In this document: piece by piece, positions 31,638-40,723 of the stretch
How the letters are laid out: every line of letters starts with the position of its first letter
Numbering within the stretch: the first letter of the stretch is position 1
Source: Sanghuangporus weigelae
Lineage: Eukaryota > Basidiomycota > Agaricomycetes > Hymenochaetales > Hymenochaetaceae
Length of the DNA stretch: 64,000 nt
Direction: 5' to 3'
Assembly (NCBI GenBank): GCA_033182465.1
Contig: CP137319.1
Location: forward strand, 2,542,001-2,606,000
Notes under the pieces: generated by a model
Databases searched by the model: none
Seen by the model: only the letters and a program-made list of their open reading frames with translations
What the model was told of the DNA's origin: nothing
Made by a program: the position numbers and the translations under genes

Positions 31638-34600
31638 CTATTGCCTCATTCGTTTTCGTGCGGCGATCCATTGGTTAAGGTTCGGTGGCTGGATTGCCTG
31701 AGGATACTTTTTATGGAATGCTTCGATCATTTGATAGGAGTTCTTGAGGTTGTCAAGTGGCTCCCATGTTCGCTCCTGGTATCCTTTCCATTGGATAAGG
31801 TATTGGACCTTGCTCCGATGACGTCTTGTGTTATGAATTGTCTCCACTTCGTACTCTGCTTCTCCCTCCACTTCAATAGGTGGTGGTTCATCCAAAGTGG
31901 GTCTTCCAGGGTATTCCTTTCGTTTGTAAGGCCTGAGAAGACTCGCATGAAACACTGGGTGGATCGGAAGGGTTTCGGGTAAGCGTAATCTGAATGACAC
32001 TTGTCCGACTGCCTTCTCGACTTTATAAGGCCCTGCCCATTTCATTGCAAGTTTCTTCGTTGGTTCCAATCGACTGAGATTCCTCATGTCTAGTAACACT
32101 TCGTCTCCTGGCTTGTACTCTGGCAGTTTGCCTCGATGCAGGTCTGCATAAAGCTTCATTGCCTCATTCGCTTGCCTAATCGAATTATAGGCTTCTTGCT
32201 GTACTTGTCGAAGCTCCTCTAGGTGATTTATTGCTTCTGGGACGTTTGAATCACCGGTCTCCGCAACGTCCAGGTGAGGATGCCATCCATACAGTGTATA
32301 GAATGGTGACTGATGTGTAGTACTGTGCTTCCTGTTGTTGTAGGCGAATTCTGCTATATCGATGTACTCTGCCCAATCTGTTTGTCGGTAGGACACATAG
32401 CAGCGTAAGTACTGTTCAAGCTCTTGATTTAGTCGCTCGGTTTGACCATCGGTTTGTGGATGATACGCTGTACTAGTTTTCCAATCGACATCGATGAGTC
32501 TGCAGAACTCCTTGAGGAATTGCGCGGTGAAGTTGCTACCTCGGTCGGAGATTACTCGTTTAGGGGCCCCGTAGTATTTGAAGACATGTTGGCGGAACAA
32601 ACGTGCCAACTGCTTAGCATTGGGTATTCCTTGGCAAGGAATGAACTTCCCCATTTTAGTGAGTTTGTCCACTATAACGAGTATCGCACTGTAGCCTTCA
32701 TTGCTGACTGGTAAGTCGGTAATCAGGTCACAGGTTATGGTTTCCCATGGTTGATGTGGTGCCTCCAACGGTTGGAGCGGCGGATTTCGAAACTGTCGAA
32801 TCGGTTTTGCACGCTGACATATGTCGCAGGTTGCGGTATATGCTCGGATCATTTCTTCCATCTTCGGCCAATAGTATGATCGCTTTACAAGCTCTATGGT
32901 CTTTTCTGCTCCTGGGTGGCCTGCAAGTTTGTGATCATGGCGCCTTCGGATTAGCAACGCTCGTAGGTTGGCGGACGGCGGGATATATAATGCATTGGTT
33001 ACGTAGTGCAAGCCGTTCCTGTAACTGTAGCCGTTGCTCTGCTTGATCGCCTGAATTTCCTTCTTAGCCTCCTCGGTATTGTAGTTCCTCTTGATCGTTC
33101 GGATAATAGGATCAGAGATAGTGACCATTTCAGTTTCTAGCTTGTATAGACCGTTGATCTCTGTGCGTCGCAATGTTTGTTGCTTGATCGTATCAGGAGG
33201 TAATAAGGTAACTCCTAAGTTGTCCTTGTCCTCTGGCATATAGTCGGATCGTCGTGATAGCTCGTCAGCTTGGTTCTTCTTGCCTGGCCAATGGAGAATC
33301 TTGAAGTTATATCGTGATAACTCTAGTGCCCATCTCGCTTGACGTCTCGATAGATTCTGAGCTGTCATGAAGTATCGGAGATTTGCATGATCGCTTCGGA
33401 TTGTTACTGGTTCTTTGGTTCCCTCCAATAGGTGTCTCCAATGCTTGAGTGCTTCCATGATTGCTAGCATCTCTTTGTCATGCGTCGGATAGTTTCGTTG
33501 GGTGTTCGTTAGAGTTTTCGACATGAAACCTAAAGGTCTCAGTTCTCCTTGGTTGTCTTCTTGTTGTAAGACTGCACCAATCGCTACATCGGATGCATCG
33601 GTTTCCAATGTATATGGTTTGTCTGGCTTTGGCATTGCCAATGCGACTTCTGTTTCGAATGCCTTCTTGATACTTTCGAATGCTTTGTCTTGTGCCTCTG
33701 CCCATATGAACTTGCGATCCTTTTTGATAAGGTCGCCAATAGGTGCGAATGTATCGGCATAGTTCCTGATGAATCTTCGGTAGAAGTTACAAAATCCTTG
33801 GAACTTTCGAACTTGTCGTTTCGTCTTTGGCACTGGCCATTCGTGAATAGCTTTGAGCTTATAAGGATCCATCTGGATGCCTTTCGTTCCTACTACAAAT
33901 CCCAAGTAGTCGAGCTGGGTTTGGAGGAAGTGACATTTCTCGATTTTGAGGTAAATGTCGAGCTCTCGGCATTTCTGTAGAATTGCCCTGAGGAGTTTCC
34001 AATGTTCCTCTTCAGTTTGTGCTTGACCAATAAGGTCGTCCAAATAGTTGAGTGCTTCTTCTGTCCTGAGCCAATATTCGAAGTTGTCATTCATGAATCG
34101 TTGGAATACTGCAGGTGAGTTCTTCATTCCAAACATCATGACCTTTGGCTTGTAGACTGCATTGCCAACTCGGAATGCTGCCTTCCACTCGTCTCCTTCT
34201 CGGATTCGCAGGTTGTTGTAACCTGATCGCATGTCGAGTGTAAAGAAGAATTTTCCTTTCTCCAGTTTCTCTGGGAGAACACTCATGATCGGTATCGGGT
34301 ATGGATCTGATACTGTCGTGTCGTTGATGTCTCGGTAATCGGTTACTGCTCGTGCTCCTCCGTCTTTCTTTCCTACAAAGAAGACTGGTGCTGCTACCGG
34401 ACATGGTTCATGTGGTTGAACCTTTTCAATCCATCCTTTGTCAAGTAACTCTTTGACATAAGCATCGAGTGCTGCCTGCTCTTCTCGTGTGAGCTTGATA
34501 ATAGGCCTCGGTTTCGGTAATGGTACTCCTTCTTTGAGGTTAATTGCCATATCCCATTTCGTATGCTTGGGTAACCTTCTTGACTTGTCAGGATCAAAGA

Positions 34601-36116
34601 CATCTGCGTAGTCTTCTATTTCCTTTGGTAGGAGTTTTCGCCAATCTCGTTTCTGTGTTCCTAGTAGTCCTTCTGCAGCTGCCTTTTGTTGAGAATACTG
34701 CTGGGATACTGAACTCGCTTTGTTCAGAGGCTGTGAGACTTGGTTCTGCTGCCTTGGTGACCAATTTCGATTGATGTCTAGCTCTAGCTTTGCAGCGAGC
34801 TCTTCCTTTCTGGTAAGGGTAGCTGGTTGGTTGGTCGTCCTAAGACTTTCAATGTCTTCTGGTTCTATATCGCGCATAGGAGTGTCTTCTGTTGTCTCCT
34901 GCTCGTCTTGCATCTCGATATCGCTTTCGTTGTCTGCCCATCTTGTACGCTTCGGTGTGGGACTCGCTCCTCGCATTAACGATGCTGTTCTGGGTCGTAT
35001 AATGCCTGCCACTGGCTTCTCTGGATACCGTGTCTTTCGTGGTCGTATCCTATACTTCATGCCCGGGTTTTCTTCTGGTGATGGCCAGAGTTCTTCATCT
35101 TCCGGCATGTTTTGCCTCAGTGGATGTATCTTCTGTGGTGGTTGTTTCTTCCAACGTTTCGGAGAGTCGTTTATTTCCTCCTGTTCGTCTAGGCTATGCT
35201 TGCCTGTTATCTCTTCTGTTTCGCCTTCGGATGTCTGGTACAATTGCCATGCTGGGATCATCCGTCTCGGTATGTGCCTTGGTCGTCGTTGCACTATACT
35301 CGTTCCTTGTGGTGCCTGTTTCTTCCATCGCTTGGGAGTGTAGTTTATTTCCTCCTCATCTCGATGATGCTTGTTTGCCGTTTCCTGTTGTGGCTGTTTC
35401 GTTGCAGAGTCTGGTATATTTTCCGTGCTCGGACTCTTCACTTCTGGCGTCTGTTTTGCCTGTTCCAGTCTTGGTGTTGCTGGTCTGGTTTCCGGCTTCG
35501 CTTGTGGCTTCGTTTCGTGAGAGTGTCCGTTGTTGTCTCTCCTTGGCGCAAATATTATTCCTGGTGCTCCAGAGTGTCGATAGTTGTCTCTGTCCTGAGC
35601 CTGTTGCTTCGTGTTATGCCTAGGTCTTGTCTTGTCAGGTTTGCCTTTCGTTTGCCGTTTCCGTTTGCGCTTCCTGTGCCTTCGCTTCTTGGTAGCTCGT
35701 ATGACGTTGAGCTCGAATGGTATCGAATTACCATTCCGATTCCATACTTGATTCTTCCAATCAATTTCGGGATTGACTTTGGCCAAATAGTCAATTCCTA
35801 GGATCACCTGATCCTGTCCTGTGGTTGCTACTGCCAACGTTTGTGGCTGCGGTTTAGGTCCATCAAAAATTAATGTGTAGACCTCGTGCGTGATTGCTCC
35901 TCCTTGGTTGGGACTTCCATCCGCATTATTCAAAGGTCGAGGGTGATCAAGCCTCTTTTTGAATAGGCTGTAGTGTCGTACCAAGTTGGGGTGTATCGTG
36001 CTGCATGTAGCTCCGGAATCGATTAACGCTTTGACTGCTAGGGTCTTTGTTCCAACCTTCACTCGAATAGGTAATCGGGGATGCAATGCTTGTATTGGCA
36101 ATCGCTTATTGTACAT
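31638..36116 (-). CDS. pol: Gypsy Pol polyprotein, PR-RT-RNase H-IN-chromodomain, 1492 aa (element 2)
   Basis: Domains in order are: aspartic protease (LIDSGAT, about residue 31), a long basic/proline linker, reverse transcriptase (FFTLDMRSGYNN near 625; catalytic YLDD near 690), RNase H (ETDASDVAIGA near 835), and integrase with an HHCC-type zinc site (GHPGAEKT ... CDICQR) and the D,D,E core (TCDLITD, ISDRGSN, then the E of TDGQTERLNQ). A C-terminal chromodomain follows (YEVETIHNTRRHRSKVQYL, WKGY, TWEPLDNL), which marks a chromovirus and would direct integration to marked chromatin. The frame is open upstream of this ATG to the end of gag, so Pol is probably made as a Gag-Pol fusion by -1 frameshifting (see 36227-36233). 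No stop or missing catalytic residue is seen. The copy in element 1 differs at about nine residues. Confidence 0.97.
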   Translation of the reverse strand: MYNKRLPIQALHPRLPIRVKVGTKTLAVKALIDSGATCSTIHPNLVRHYSLFKKRLDHPRPLNNADGSPNQGGAITHEVYTLIFDGPKPQPQTLAVATTGQDQVILGIDYLAKVNPEIDWKNQVWNRNGNSIPFELNVIRATKKRRHRKRKRKRQTKGKPDKTRPRHNTKQQAQDRDNYRHSGAPGIIFAPRRDNNGHSHETKPQAKPETRPATPRLEQAKQTPEVKSPSTENIPDSATKQPQQETANKHHRDEEEINYTPKRWKKQAPQGTSIVQRRPRHIPRRMIPAWQLYQTSEGETEEITGKHSLDEQEEINDSPKRWKKQPPQKIHPLRQNMPEDEELWPSPEENPGMKYRIRPRKTRYPEKPVAGIIRPRTASLMRGASPTPKRTRWADNESDIEMQDEQETTEDTPMRDIEPEDIESLRTTNQPATLTRKEELAAKLELDINRNWSPRQQNQVSQPLNKASSVSQQYSQQKAAAEGLLGTQKRDWRKLLPKEIEDYADVFDPDKSRRLPKHTKWDMAINLKEGVPLPKPRPIIKLTREEQAALDAYVKELLDKGWIEKVQPHEPCPVAAPVFFVGKKDGGARAVTDYRDINDTTVSDPYPIPIMSVLPEKLEKGKFFFTLDMRSGYNNLRIREGDEWKAAFRVGNAVYKPKVMMFGMKNSPAVFQRFMNDNFEYWLRTEEALNYLDDLIGQAQTEEEHWKLLRAILQKCRELDIYLKIEKCHFLQTQLDYLGFVVGTKGIQMDPYKLKAIHEWPVPKTKRQVRKFQGFCNFYRRFIRNYADTFAPIGDLIKKDRKFIWAEAQDKAFESIKKAFETEVALAMPKPDKPYTLETDASDVAIGAVLQQEDNQGELRPLGFMSKTLTNTQRNYPTHDKEMLAIMEALKHWRHLLEGTKEPVTIRSDHANLRYFMTAQNLSRRQARWALELSRYNFKILHWPGKKNQADELSRRSDYMPEDKDNLGVTLLPPDTIKQQTLRRTEINGLYKLETEMVTISDPIIRTIKRNYNTEEAKKEIQAIKQSNGYSYRNGLHYVTNALYIPPSANLRALLIRRRHDHKLAGHPGAEKTIELVKRSYYWPKMEEMIRAYTATCDICQRAKPIRQFRNPPLQPLEAPHQPWETITCDLITDLPVSNEGYSAILVIVDKLTKMGKFIPCQGIPNAKQLARLFRQHVFKYYGAPKRVISDRGSNFTAQFLKEFCRLIDVDWKTSTAYHPQTDGQTERLNQELEQYLRCYVSYRQTDWAEYIDIAEFAYNNRKHSTTHQSPFYTLYGWHPHLDVAETGDSNVPEAINHLEELRQVQQEAYNSIRQANEAMKLYADLHRGKLPEYKPGDEVLLDMRNLSRLEPTKKLAMKWAGPYKVEKAVGQVSFRLRLPETLPIHPVFHASLLRPYKRKEYPGRPTLDEPPPIEVEGEAEYEVETIHNTRRHRSKVQYLIQWKGYQERTWEPLDNLKNSYQMIEAFHKKYPQAIQPPNLNQWIAARKRMRQ

Positions 36117-36220
36117 CGCTTCACTGGGGTTGAACCCAGGAGGTTTGAAACACTGGTTGTTGAAACCTTTCTCGTCACCCTTGTCACACTCACATCGCGC
36201 AGTCTCGTTCGATGGAGGTC

Positions 36221-37309
36221 TTAATCTTTTCCCTGTTGCTCTTTACTTGCTAGGGATTTGCGAATGTTGTTTCGGTATTCTTCGTCATGCTTGCAAGTCC
36301 ATCCTGCTGATTCATCGCCTTTAGCCCATGCTACATGGTCGTAGTGGACTGGCCTTCGGCAGTGCGGATCGGGACATGTTTCCTTGAAATCGATTGTTCG
36401 TGTTGTCATCGTCCTCCGTTTTACACCATTAGTCTTCTTCGGCCGCTTAGAGGAAGAACCCTTTTGCTTCCTTGGTGCCTTGCAATCCTTTGCGTAATGT
36501 CCTGACTTTTCACAGTTGTAGCATTTGCCTCCCTTCTTCGGCAAGCCTCGGAGTGCATCTACATCCATGGCGTCTGGATCTCGTTTCGTTGTTTGTACTG
36601 GTGGTCGGAAAGATGACTGTCCGTTCGATTTGAATCTCGGGGTGTATGTTTGACTACCCATGAGCCTTTGCCTGGCATCAGAGTTTGCTAGGTTGCTTGT
36701 CCATTCCATCCATGCATCGAGGTCGTTCTTCTCGAAAGCGTCGGGTTGTACAGATTCGACTCGTCGTTTGACCCACATGTCTAGTCCTTTGACATAGATG
36801 TACTTGAGCATCTGCTTATCCATCGTGTCTGGTGCTCGTGCTTTGAGTCGTCGGAATTCGTCGTTGTACGCCCTAATGCTTGCTCCTTTCTGCTGGATGC
36901 ATAGTAGTTGGAATAGGGCTTCCTGTTCTCCAATGATCGGATGTCCTGCTCGGATCCTCATCCAGTTCAGCATGTCCTTGAGTGATGCGAACATTCCATT
37001 TGTTGCAGCGATAATCGCAGGTACTGGTTTCAGTTTCCCATTGGCATCGAATGACGTTAGGGTATTCTTCTCTGCAAACCAATCGTAGCTGTCGCCTTCT
37101 AGTGCCGCAAATAGGCTCTTTGCGATCTCCTCCTCATCCTTGACTCCATGCTGTGCCAGCTTCGAGATACATCGACTAATCCACAGATCAATATCTTCGC
37201 TTCGCTTGCCATAGTACTTCGGAAGCTTGATGCTGTGTTTAGAGAGTTGTGTCTGAAGAGTCTGTAGTTGCTGCTCCAGTGCTTGCACCTTCTGGTCGGT
37301 TGTCGACAT
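36221..37309 (-). CDS. gag: Gag, capsid/nucleocapsid protein, 362 aa (element 2)
   Basis: The protein has a retrotransposon Gag core (SIKLPKYYGKRSEDIDLWIS through ASIRAYNDEFRRLKARAPD), then a basic region and a CCHC zinc knuckle (CYNCEKSGHYAKDC, about residues 262-275). A second Cys/His cluster follows (CPDPHCRRPVHYDH...CKHD). The N-terminus begins with a heptad-like QALEQQLQTLQTQL. It overlaps the end of ORF B by 71 nt in a different frame and ends GKD-TAA just past the GGGAAAA heptamer. Only one residue differs from the element 1 copy (D/E in the knuckle). Confidence 0.95.
   Translation of the reverse strand: MSTTDQKVQALEQQLQTLQTQLSKHSIKLPKYYGKRSEDIDLWISRCISKLAQHGVKDEEEIAKSLFAALEGDSYDWFAEKNTLTSFDANGKLKPVPAIIAATNGMFASLKDMLNWMRIRAGHPIIGEQEALFQLLCIQQKGASIRAYNDEFRRLKARAPDTMDKQMLKYIYVKGLDMWVKRRVESVQPDAFEKNDLDAWMEWTSNLANSDARQRLMGSQTYTPRFKSNGQSSFRPPVQTTKRDPDAMDVDALRGLPKKGGKCYNCEKSGHYAKDCKAPRKQKGSSSKRPKKTNGVKRRTMTTRTIDFKETCPDPHCRRPVHYDHVAWAKGDESAGWTCKHDEEYRNNIRKSLASKEQQGKD
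36227..36233 (-). promoter_or_regulatory. Candidate -1 ribosomal frameshift site GGGAAAA at the end of gag (element 2)
   Basis: In the gag frame the last codons read CAG GGA AAA GAT TAA, so the heptamer G GGA AAA has the X XXY YYZ pattern. Slipping back one base gives GGG AAA AGA TTA..., which is open and runs without a stop into the pol frame through the pol ATG at 36116. A small stem (CATCG/CGATG) can form starting 12 nt after the heptamer. The same arrangement is kept in element 1. Confidence 0.65.
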
Positions 37310-38273
37310 GATCGTAAGTGCTTATGGGCACTGCTGGTGGTGAATAGGATGGTGGTGGTGGATTCTCTGGCGCTTGGGTTGCTACTGAACCACTTGCGGG
37401 TACTGCAGGTACTGTTGGTACTTGGATGATAACCGTTCGAGGTGGGGTTCTGAGTAAGAATGGCCTTCGTGATGCTTCTTCGTCTGAGGACACTGATTCG
37501 TCAGAACTCTGTTCCTGTTGGGCTCTCTCTCTTGGTAGAAAGTGTTCCCAGCGTTGTGCTGCCTGAGCTACTTCTCGGATTCGTTGAGCGTGTTCGAGTA
37601 TATTCCTTGAGGTAGTTTCGGTTGTCTGTACCGATGTGAGTATAGCTGCGTAGGTGCGTTGACTCGACTCGATTGTTTGTCCTAGTTGGAGTAGGGCTTC
37701 TCGCAGGTTATGGATGTCTTGAACAATCCTTGGTTGATCTAGAGCTGTCCTGTTAAGCTCTCCGACTCTCGTCTCAATCGTCTGTAGTTGTTGTTCCTGG
37801 GCCGTAATCCTGTTCCGGATAGCGTTGAGCTCTCGGTCAAGTACTCCGTTCCCGTCTATGACCCGTTGATTGAGTGCCCCTGCTGCTCGATCCAATTCCA
37901 GAGTATATCTCTCTAGAGCTGCTACCTGTGCTCCAATTCTTCGAGTAGTTGCTTCTAGTGCTTCGAATCGATCTCCTACTGCTGTCGCGTATGCTCCGGT
38001 TGGTAGACTGTTTGACTGCCCCGTGTTTGCAGTTCGTTCTTCCAGTCTTTCAACCCTTTCTTGTAGCCTTCTGATCACTGGTGGATACAATATGCTGTGG
38101 TTCGTTGTCGCGTATAGTATGTCGTGATCGCTTTCCAGACTACGTAGCCTGTTGGTGATATGTTGAACTCGTTCGTCGAGGGATCTAGGTGTGAACCTCG
38201 TTTGATTATCGTTCGCCCGTTCGTTCGTTCGATGACCGTTACTTCTGTTGTTGGCGTTTCCTGATCGGTTCAT
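37239..38273 (-). CDS. ORF B: coiled-coil protein before gag, 344 aa (element 2)
   Basis: This frame begins at what appears to be the first AUG of the genomic RNA. The protein is a long heptad-type alpha-helical region (for example LQERVERLEERTA, RFEALEATTRRIGAQVAALE, RNRITAQEQQLQTIETRVGEL). An acidic serine stretch (SSDESVSSDEEASRR) and a proline-rich tail (PENPPPPSYSPPAVP) follow. PPPSY/PSYSPP resembles late-domain-like motifs, but that is only a resemblance. Four residues differ between the two copies. It could be an N-terminal Gag extension or a separate structural protein. The gag ATG lies inside its last 71 nt in another frame. Confidence 0.75.
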   Translation of the reverse strand: MNRSGNANNRSNGHRTNERANDNQTRFTPRSLDERVQHITNRLRSLESDHDILYATTNHSILYPPVIRRLQERVERLEERTANTGQSNSLPTGAYATAVGDRFEALEATTRRIGAQVAALERYTLELDRAAGALNQRVIDGNGVLDRELNAIRNRITAQEQQLQTIETRVGELNRTALDQPRIVQDIHNLREALLQLGQTIESSQRTYAAILTSVQTTETTSRNILEHAQRIREVAQAAQRWEHFLPRERAQQEQSSDESVSSDEEASRRPFLLRTPPRTVIIQVPTVPAVPASGSVATQAPENPPPPSYSPPAVPISTYDHVDNRPEGASTGAATTDSSDTTL

Positions 38274-38611
38274 GAACTTCGTTTCTCGCCTGATGCTTCA
38301 GGGTTATTGTTCCTTGGTGCTGTTAACCAAGTAGTTCCTTTCTCGTCGAATGTAGCAATAGTGGAAGGGACTGCTGCTACTTTCGTGGTTGTTGTTTGCG
38401 TGCTCCCAACTGCAGGGCTACCAGATGCCTTTGCTATTAGGTACACTTCGTCGTTGTAGGGGTTATGATAGTAGATATGTGATTTAAGTGAATCGGGTTT
38501 GTCGTTCTCCAGGATGTGCACTTGTCCTGAGGATTCGATATGGGTACTAGTCTCGAAACTAGTGACGTCGATAGGGACTTGAGGTCGACGGTCCTCGCCT
38601 CGATAAAACAC
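38274..38611 (-). other. ORF A: AUG-less open frame in the leader (element 2)
   Basis: A frame of 113 codons from a GTG at 38611 is open and overlaps the ORF B start by four bases (ATGA). It contains no ATG, and the frame is in fact open back to the LTR edge. It is identical in element 1, so it gives no evidence of protein-level selection. I regard it as untranslated leader unless a non-AUG start is shown. Confidence 0.4.
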
Positions 38612-38658
38612 TAGCCAAGAACCTTGCCCGTGAGAGGTGGTGGTAAAACTAGCGAGTG

Positions 38659-38670
38659 ATCTTTCGATCC
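38659..38670 (-). promoter_or_regulatory. Candidate self-primer binding site, element 2
   Basis: Two bases inside the 5' LTR edge, the minus strand reads GGATCGAAAGAT. This is exactly complementary to ATCTTTCGATCC at the predicted 5' end of the element's own RNA (38932-38943). I see no match to the usual initiator-tRNA type PBS. Confidence 0.6.
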
Positions 38671-38672
38671 AA

Positions 38673-40184
38673 TGTTAGGGAGTAGGCCCGGGGTTACACC
38701 GGTTCAATCCTTTTGCCTAAGCAGCGGTGTGTTGTGCAGAGGTGATCTTATCTACCCACGTCTGGCTGTACCACGCGGTCCCTTACTAGCCTTCCTAGTC
38801 GCGGTCCGAGTTATGGATGTTTTCAGATACGAGGTAATAGTAAAGCAGATTGGGATTTCCAAGAGGCGTGATAGTACAAAGCACACAGTAATAGCTCGCT
38901 GTAGGGCAAGCTTTACACCAGTGTGTTAAGAGGATCGAAAGATGGGGAAATGAGGGCCTAATCCTACAACTATTTATGCTCCCAGATATTCCATTTTCCG
39001 TCCTATTTCTTACTCATCCTGTCTCCACTTTACTCCACTTTCCTCCACCATTACATCTGTTCCTTTGTCATCCTGCTGCGCTTCGCTCCACTTTGCTCCA
39101 ATCTTTGTAAGGTCGTCTCCACTATGACAGAATTCTTTGGAGTTGCTGACTGAGACAATAGAGGTGGTGCTCCGATATGGAATGCTCCGCTGTCAGTACT
39201 CCATAACGATGTCATTGCCGTCATTGAGTGGCATCTTTGCTCTTGGAGCGATGTAGGCTGCTCGGTATGTGATTCTTCGGAATTCATCTCGAGGTCCAGC
39301 GAGGGTAAGCATAACTCGCACGTCAGTGTTAAGGTGTCGGGTCGGTGTAGAGTATGGTCCAAGGCATATCATGAACTGCATAAGCTCTGCTGGTGGGTTC
39401 TGCTGGGTTCTGGTGACTAGCCATGCTTTGCCTTCGTATCGTATATCTCGAATGTAGCGCCATATCCTTCGTTGTATAAGGAGTTGTAATTGCTTGGTTT
39501 CCAGGTTCGCATCTCTCGGTAAATAAAGGTTTGCCTGTATCGTAGATGCTGGACATGGTGTGTGCAACTCCGGTCTATACCATCCAATCATTCTCCAAGT
39601 TATCGGGTTTGCAGTTCGAGGGGTCCGAGTTGTGATCGTGAGTTCCTCTCGTTTCTTGGGTACTATTGGGCTTGGTGGATTGGAATGCATTGTATCCTGA
39701 AGGTGTCGCTCGGTTTCGATGTGACAGTCACGCGTACCAACCGTTGCCGTGCATACTAAGTAGTATACTTCATAAAGGACCATGTAAACTCGTGCACAGA
39801 CTTGACAGTGCTGAAATGCCAGTGAGGTCTCCATAAACCTTATTAGCCTTTAGCCTTTTAGCGTTTAGGCTTTAGTAGTTGTGCTTCTGGACTTCTAAGA
39901 AGTTTGATCGCTTCTTTTGATCGAGGTCGCTCTGGTTGCTTGGTCGGCGGCGTTAGAGTGGTAGTCCGCGGTAATAGGCGGTCGGCGGTGTTAGCTGTTA
40001 GCGGGATTACGTATCCGCTTCGGTGCTTCTAGCGCTCGGGTGGTAACGGGTTACTGTTGCCTAGGCCGCTCGATTGCTTGGGCCTTTGATAGCTGGCTTG
40101 GTTACCGGTCGCGTTTGGAAAGCTGATCGTGTAGATCTGTTGATCGCGTTGATCCTGATGCGAGATTTTGAGCGGATCCTTTCA
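38673..40184 (-). repeat. Element 2 LTR (5' LTR)
   Basis: 1,512 bp. In transcript order it holds U3 with the 213-codon ORF, a TATA-like CATAAATA about 30 nt before ATCTTTCGATCC, and R/U5 of about 270 nt. Confidence 0.95.
39193..39834 (-). CDS. LTR-encoded ORF, 213 aa (element 2, 5' LTR)
   Basis: Identical to the ORF in the other element 2 LTR (28398-29039). In the 5' LTR it lies upstream of the TATA box, so it would not be part of this element's own full-length transcript. Confidence 0.5.
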   Translation of the reverse strand: METSLAFQHCQVCARVYMVLYEVYYLVCTATVGTRDCHIETERHLQDTMHSNPPSPIVPKKREELTITTRTPRTANPITWRMIGWYRPELHTPCPASTIQANLYLPRDANLETKQLQLLIQRRIWRYIRDIRYEGKAWLVTRTQQNPPAELMQFMICLGPYSTPTRHLNTDVRVMLTLAGPRDEFRRITYRAAYIAPRAKMPLNDGNDIVMEY

Positions 40185-40548
40185 GTCTCGAGGGTTACTG
40201 AGTTTGAATAACCACTCGTCTGAGTGATTCGCCATCATAAGGTGGGGTATTTCGTCTCGGTTGTGGTGGACTGCGTTCCACTTGTCGAATAGATCATCGA
40301 AGTACTTCCCTGGGCATAGGGGTACAATCTCATCTTCGTAGTTCTCTTCGTTGAATCGGTTGCACAGCTGTGGCCATTGATAACGTTCGGTCGGTGGTCT
40401 GAGTGTAAATGTCCATTCTGGTGCATCTTCTGGTTGACAGAATGCATGTAGCTCGTCGAAGATAGGCATAGCTGAGTAGTGGTTCGCTTGTAGTGAAGTA
40501 GAGCTGTTGCGATTCGAGTTGTTGTTCGTTCAGCTCGAAGTTCTCCAT
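40185..40548 (-). pseudogene. ORF E of element 1, N-terminal part, separated by element 2
   Basis: This corresponds to the start of ORF E of element 2. After MENFEL the sequence has an extra base compared with element 2 (GAGCTGAACGAAC versus GAGCTAAGGAAC), which shifts the frame. From the internal ATG at 40469 (MPIFDELHAF) the frame again matches ORF E down to the GTCTC target duplication. Confidence 0.75.
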
Positions 40549-40723
40549 GTTTTATACCATCTTGTTGGTATGTCGGCGATGTCTTGCCTAATTCTTCTAT
40601 CTCTGCTCTCGCTTTGGTGTGCCACATTGATGTCATCGCTTGGTAAGGTCGTTGGGGACCTTACTCATCGTCTCTATTGTGGATCCATAAGCGGCTCCAT
40701 CGGGTGGAGTGCATGTGATGCAA

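Larger units (their letters stand above)
27878..40184 (-). mobile_element. Ty3/gypsy chromovirus element 2 (complete, nested in element 1)
   Basis: LTRs at 27878-29389 and 38673-40184 (1,512 bp; I see no difference between them) are flanked by GTCTC (27873-27877, 40185-40189). The total is 12,307 bp. In transcript order it carries an AUG-free leader, ORF B, gag, pol, ORF E, an antisense gene, the polypurine tract and the LTR. All frames are open, so this copy could be autonomous and very young. Confidence 0.95.

Noticed and set aside
34720-35801. Long plus-strand open frames opposite the pol linker (three overlapping, about 200 aa each)
   Set aside because: They are mirror frames of the low-complexity, Arg/Gln/Pro-rich pol linker. 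They have no family features, and their copies in element 1 change with the pol codons rather than being conserved themselves.
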